DNA from: an uncultured Bacteroidales bacterium
GTDB taxonomy: Bacteria; Bacteroidota; Bacteroidia; Bacteroidales; Muribaculaceae
Assembly (NCBI GenBank): GCA_900554845.1
Contig: USIY01000111.1
Span: 1-7,228 of the forward strand
Direction of reading: 5' to 3'
DNA length: 7,228 bases
The stretch's first letter is position 1. The number at the start of each line of letters is the position of its first letter. Both the position numbers and the translations under genes were made by a program. Shown piece after piece: positions 5,774 to 7,228 of the stretch. The notes beneath the pieces are model-generated. The model saw only the letters and a program-made list of their open reading frames with translations. It made no database searches and was not told the origin of the DNA.

Positions 5774-5797
5774 TGTCAAACTTAAACTGATTTGCGT

Positions 5798-6139
5798 ATG
5801 GAGTTATCCAGCATTTTAGGCCTGCCTCTGGGCCTTATGACAGGGGCACAGTTTCTAACTCTTATGGCCGAGGCTCTCAAATACCGACCTCAGCCGGAGA
5901 TACAGGCGGCAACCGTCAACGACTTTTCCGACGGGCAAAGATACGCCTATGGCATTTCCGGTATCTGTGAGATATTTGGGTGCAGCAAGCCCACTGCCCA
6001 GCGTCTCAAGAAAAGCGGTGTCATTGACGGGGCTATCATTCAGAATGAGCGCACCATTGTCATTGACCGGCAGAAGGCTCTCGCGCTCGTACAGGAACAC
6101 AATGCCCAAAGAAAAGGAGGTCGCAGATGCAAGAAGTGA
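5798..6139 (+). CDS. DUF3853-type helix-turn-helix protein of a Bacteroidetes mobile element
   Basis: From ATG 5798 the protein has 113 residues (MELSSILGLPLGLMTGAQFL...); a TTG two codons earlier is a less likely start. Residues 48-75, with GISGICEIFGCSKPTAQRLK, form a helix-turn-helix like those in excisionases and MerR-type regulators, and the C-terminus is basic (QRKGGRRCKK). Proteins of this kind (DUF3853 by resemblance) are commonly encoded just before an AAA-type ATPase in Bacteroidetes integrative and mobilizable elements, where a regulatory or excision-helper role is supposed. It may bind the TACCACTC boxes upstream, which is inference. Its last 13 bases overlap the ATPase gene start at 6127, and it carries that gene's Shine-Dalgarno sequence, so the two genes are coupled. 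Confidence 0.8.
   Translation: MELSSILGLPLGLMTGAQFLTLMAEALKYRPQPEIQAATVNDFSDGQRYAYGISGICEIFGCSKPTAQRLKKSGVIDGAIIQNERTIVIDRQKALALVQEHNAQRKGGRRCKK
6112..6126 (+). promoter_or_regulatory. Strong Shine-Dalgarno sequence setting the ATPase start at 6127
   Basis: AAAAGGAGG (6112-6120) stands six bases before ATG 6127, inside the end of the DUF3853 gene. Such a perfect site is unusual in Bacteroidetes and shows that 6127, not the downstream GTG at 6210, is the original start of the ATPase gene. Confidence 0.75.
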
Positions 6140-6210
6140 AAGCGGACATCCTCAAACTTTGGGAGGAAAAGCAGTTGCGAATCACCGATGAGATTCAGAC
6201 TGCGCCGGAG
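6127..6210 (+). pseudogene. N-terminal piece of the mobile-element ATPase, separated by a frameshift
   Basis: Twenty-eight codons, MQEVKADILKLWEEKQLRIT then DEIQTAPE, follow the strong Shine-Dalgarno site. After GAG 6208-6210 the frame turns to nonsense composition (CCMPMVALSVLSATS...) and stops near 6426. The sensible frame continues one base back, as GTG-CTG-TAT-GCC from 6210. One lost G (GAGGTGCTG becoming GAGTGCTG) explains this fully. A sequencing or assembly error is equally possible. Confidence 0.72.
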
Positions 6211-7169
6211 TGCTGTATGCCAATGGTAGCGTTATCGGTACTCTCGGCAACTTCTCGGCATCGACAGGCAAAGCCAAGAGCAAAAAGACCTTCAATGTCG
6301 CCGCCATTGTCGGGGCATCGCTCGTCAATGGTAAAGTATTGGGCTACACCGCAGAGTTCCCCGATGACAAGCGCACAATCCTCTACTTCGATACCGAACA
6401 GAGTCCGTATCATTGTCAGAAGGTAATGGAGCGTGCCTTGCGACTGGCGAAACTGCCGACCAATACTCATCCGGAGAATCTGAAGTTCGCCGCCCTGCGT
6501 CAGCTCACACCCGCATTGCGCCTTGAAGTTATCGAACAGGCGATAATCAACACTCCCGGTGTCGGTCTTGTAATCATCGACGGTGCGCGCGACCTGATGT
6601 ACGACATCAACTGCGCAAAGGAATCCACCGATCTTATCGGTAAGCTGATGGAATGGACAGACAAGTTTCAGATTCATATCCACACGGTTCTGCATCTTAA
6701 CAAGAGCGACGACAACGCCCGTGGTCATGTAGGCACAGAGCTGAACAACAAGGCTGAGACTGTCCTTCAGGTGAGCCGAAGCAAAACTGACGATACTGTT
6801 TCTGAAGTATGCGCCGCCATGATCCGCGCCGCCGAGTTCGACCCGTTTGCCTTCCGTATCAATGACTACGGACTGCCGGATATAGCAAGTGGATATGTGT
6901 TCACCGAGCCGGGCAAGAAAACCAAAGACCCTTATCCGTACAAGGAGTTGACCGAGGAACAGCACCGCGAGGCATTAGGTGTGGTATTCACCAACGGGCC
7001 GATTAAAGGGTGTCGCAATTTCGAAGCGGCATTGAAGGCCGGGTATGCTGCCTGTGGACATTCGTATTCCAACAACAAGGTCAAGGGCTTAAAGACCTTT
7101 CTTGACAACAAGGGCATGATTCGCTACGAGAATCGCGAGTACATCTACAATCCGGATTTCTACTATTGA
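6210..7169 (+). CDS. RecA/AAA-like ATPase (RepA/primase-helicase type) of a mobile element, main body
   Basis: The open frame gives 319 residues (347 when joined to the 28-codon piece before the frameshift). Counting from 6210: a Walker A-like G20-KAKS-K-K-T27 in GNFSASTGKAKSKKTFN, where the usual Gly of GK[ST] is Lys, as in Bacteroidetes mobile-element relatives; an acidic FDTEQ (60-64) that may supply the catalytic Glu; Walker B LVIID with D124; a conserved LHLNKSDDNARGHVGTELNN (161-180); and a C-terminal winged-helix-like part (about 235-319). These ATPases belong to the RecA/DnaB-like AAA_25 group and act in replication or mobilization of integrative elements. It is the second gene of a DUF3853-ATPase operon. 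GTG 6210 has no ribosome site of its own, so the gene is inactive, or expressed poorly, if the frameshift is real. The family call is sure; activity is not. Confidence 0.82.
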   Translation: MLYANGSVIGTLGNFSASTGKAKSKKTFNVAAIVGASLVNGKVLGYTAEFPDDKRTILYFDTEQSPYHCQKVMERALRLAKLPTNTHPENLKFAALRQLTPALRLEVIEQAIINTPGVGLVIIDGARDLMYDINCAKESTDLIGKLMEWTDKFQIHIHTVLHLNKSDDNARGHVGTELNNKAETVLQVSRSKTDDTVSEVCAAMIRAAEFDPFAFRINDYGLPDIASGYVFTEPGKKTKDPYPYKELTEEQHREALGVVFTNGPIKGCRNFEAALKAGYAACGHSYSNNKVKGLKTFLDNKGMIRYENREYIYNPDFYY

Positions 7170-7186
7170 AAATCACAATTCTGGTC

Positions 7187-7224
7187 TGGTTTAGAAAAGG
7201 GCATATATAATAGGGCCCAAACCA
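7187..7224. repeat. Interrupted inverted repeat after the ATPase gene
   Basis: TGGTTT (7187-7192) pairs with AAACCA (7219-7224), and GGGC (7199-7202) with GCCC (7215-7218), with six unpaired bases on the left arm. It begins 18 bases after the ATPase stop. It could be a transcript-end structure or the edge of a larger repeat cut by the window end. No T-run is visible. Confidence 0.3.
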
Positions 7225-7228
7225 AAGA

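Larger units (their letters stand above)
5497..5797. other. Non-coding region with iteron-like boxes and an AT-rich core; possible origin or operator
   Basis: No gene is seen. TACCACTC boxes occur at 5557-5564, 5680-5687 and 5691-5698, and inverted at 5532-5539; the 5531-5539 and 5557-5565 copies form a 9-bp inverted repeat. A second box, GCTACCACCC, is at 5544-5553 and 5574-5583, exactly 30 bases apart. Between the two clusters (about 5584-5679) lies a strongly AT-rich stretch with runs of A and T. The two right-hand boxes are 11 bases apart and stand where a -33 element would be for the DUF3853 promoter. Repeated boxes beside an AT-rich core upstream of a replication-type ATPase resemble a replication origin; arm-type recombinase sites or an operator are other readings. 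Confidence 0.5.

Noticed and set aside
6200..6220. Programmed ribosomal frameshifting as the explanation of the ATPase break
   Set aside because: No slippery heptamer or stimulating structure is seen at CCGGAGTGCTG; a lost G explains the shift more simply.

Overview
The window looks like chromosomal DNA from a Bacteroidales bacterium, probably a gut lineage close to Muribaculaceae or Bacteroides. Three start regions carry the Bacteroidetes-type -7 box (TAnnTTTG), most starts lack a Shine-Dalgarno sequence, and the protein families (YaaA, RhuM/PLD-like, DUF3853 plus mobile-element ATPase) suit that group. This placement is inferred from sequence features and family knowledge, not from a search.

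Region 1 (1-2892) is GC-richer, housekeeping-like DNA. It holds the C-terminal end of an ATP-grasp-like protein whose stop overlaps (ATGA) the start of a CDP-alcohol phosphatidyltransferase. A secreted alpha/beta-hydrolase (esterase) converges on that gene with overlapping stop codons. A YaaA-family peroxide-stress protein reads away from the hydrolase. The first two genes are probably one phospholipid-headgroup operon.

Region 2 (2893-4364) holds a small secreted protein ending in four CxxCxGxG-type zinc-binding knuckles, a 90-residue two-helix membrane protein on the minus strand, and an AT-rich intergenic region with a strong hairpin and an inverted repeat next to a promoter.

Region 3 (4365-5496) is a RhuM-family gene cut at codon 22 by a 172-bp non-coding palindromic element (a MITE). 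The element has 20/21-matching terminal inverted repeats and a TA target-site duplication. Removing it and one TA restores a continuous 298-residue frame reading ...NEIIL-YQPDSTLSLDVRVE... A 9+1+9 palindrome and an intrinsic terminator with a UUCG loop follow the gene.

Region 4 (5497-7228) looks like the start of an integrated mobile element. A roughly 300-bp non-coding stretch with repeated TACCACTC and GCTACCACCC boxes around an AT-rich core leads into a DUF3853-type helix-turn-helix gene, and then a RecA/AAA-like ATPase gene. The ATPase has an excellent Shine-Dalgarno sequence but is broken after codon 28 by an apparent one-base deletion. No integrase, relaxase or tRNA is visible, so neither the element's extent nor its mobility can be judged here.

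The strongest observations are the MITE insertion, which can be reconstructed to the base, and the iteron-like array upstream of DUF3853/ATPase. I do not see a clear, wholly new multi-gene system.
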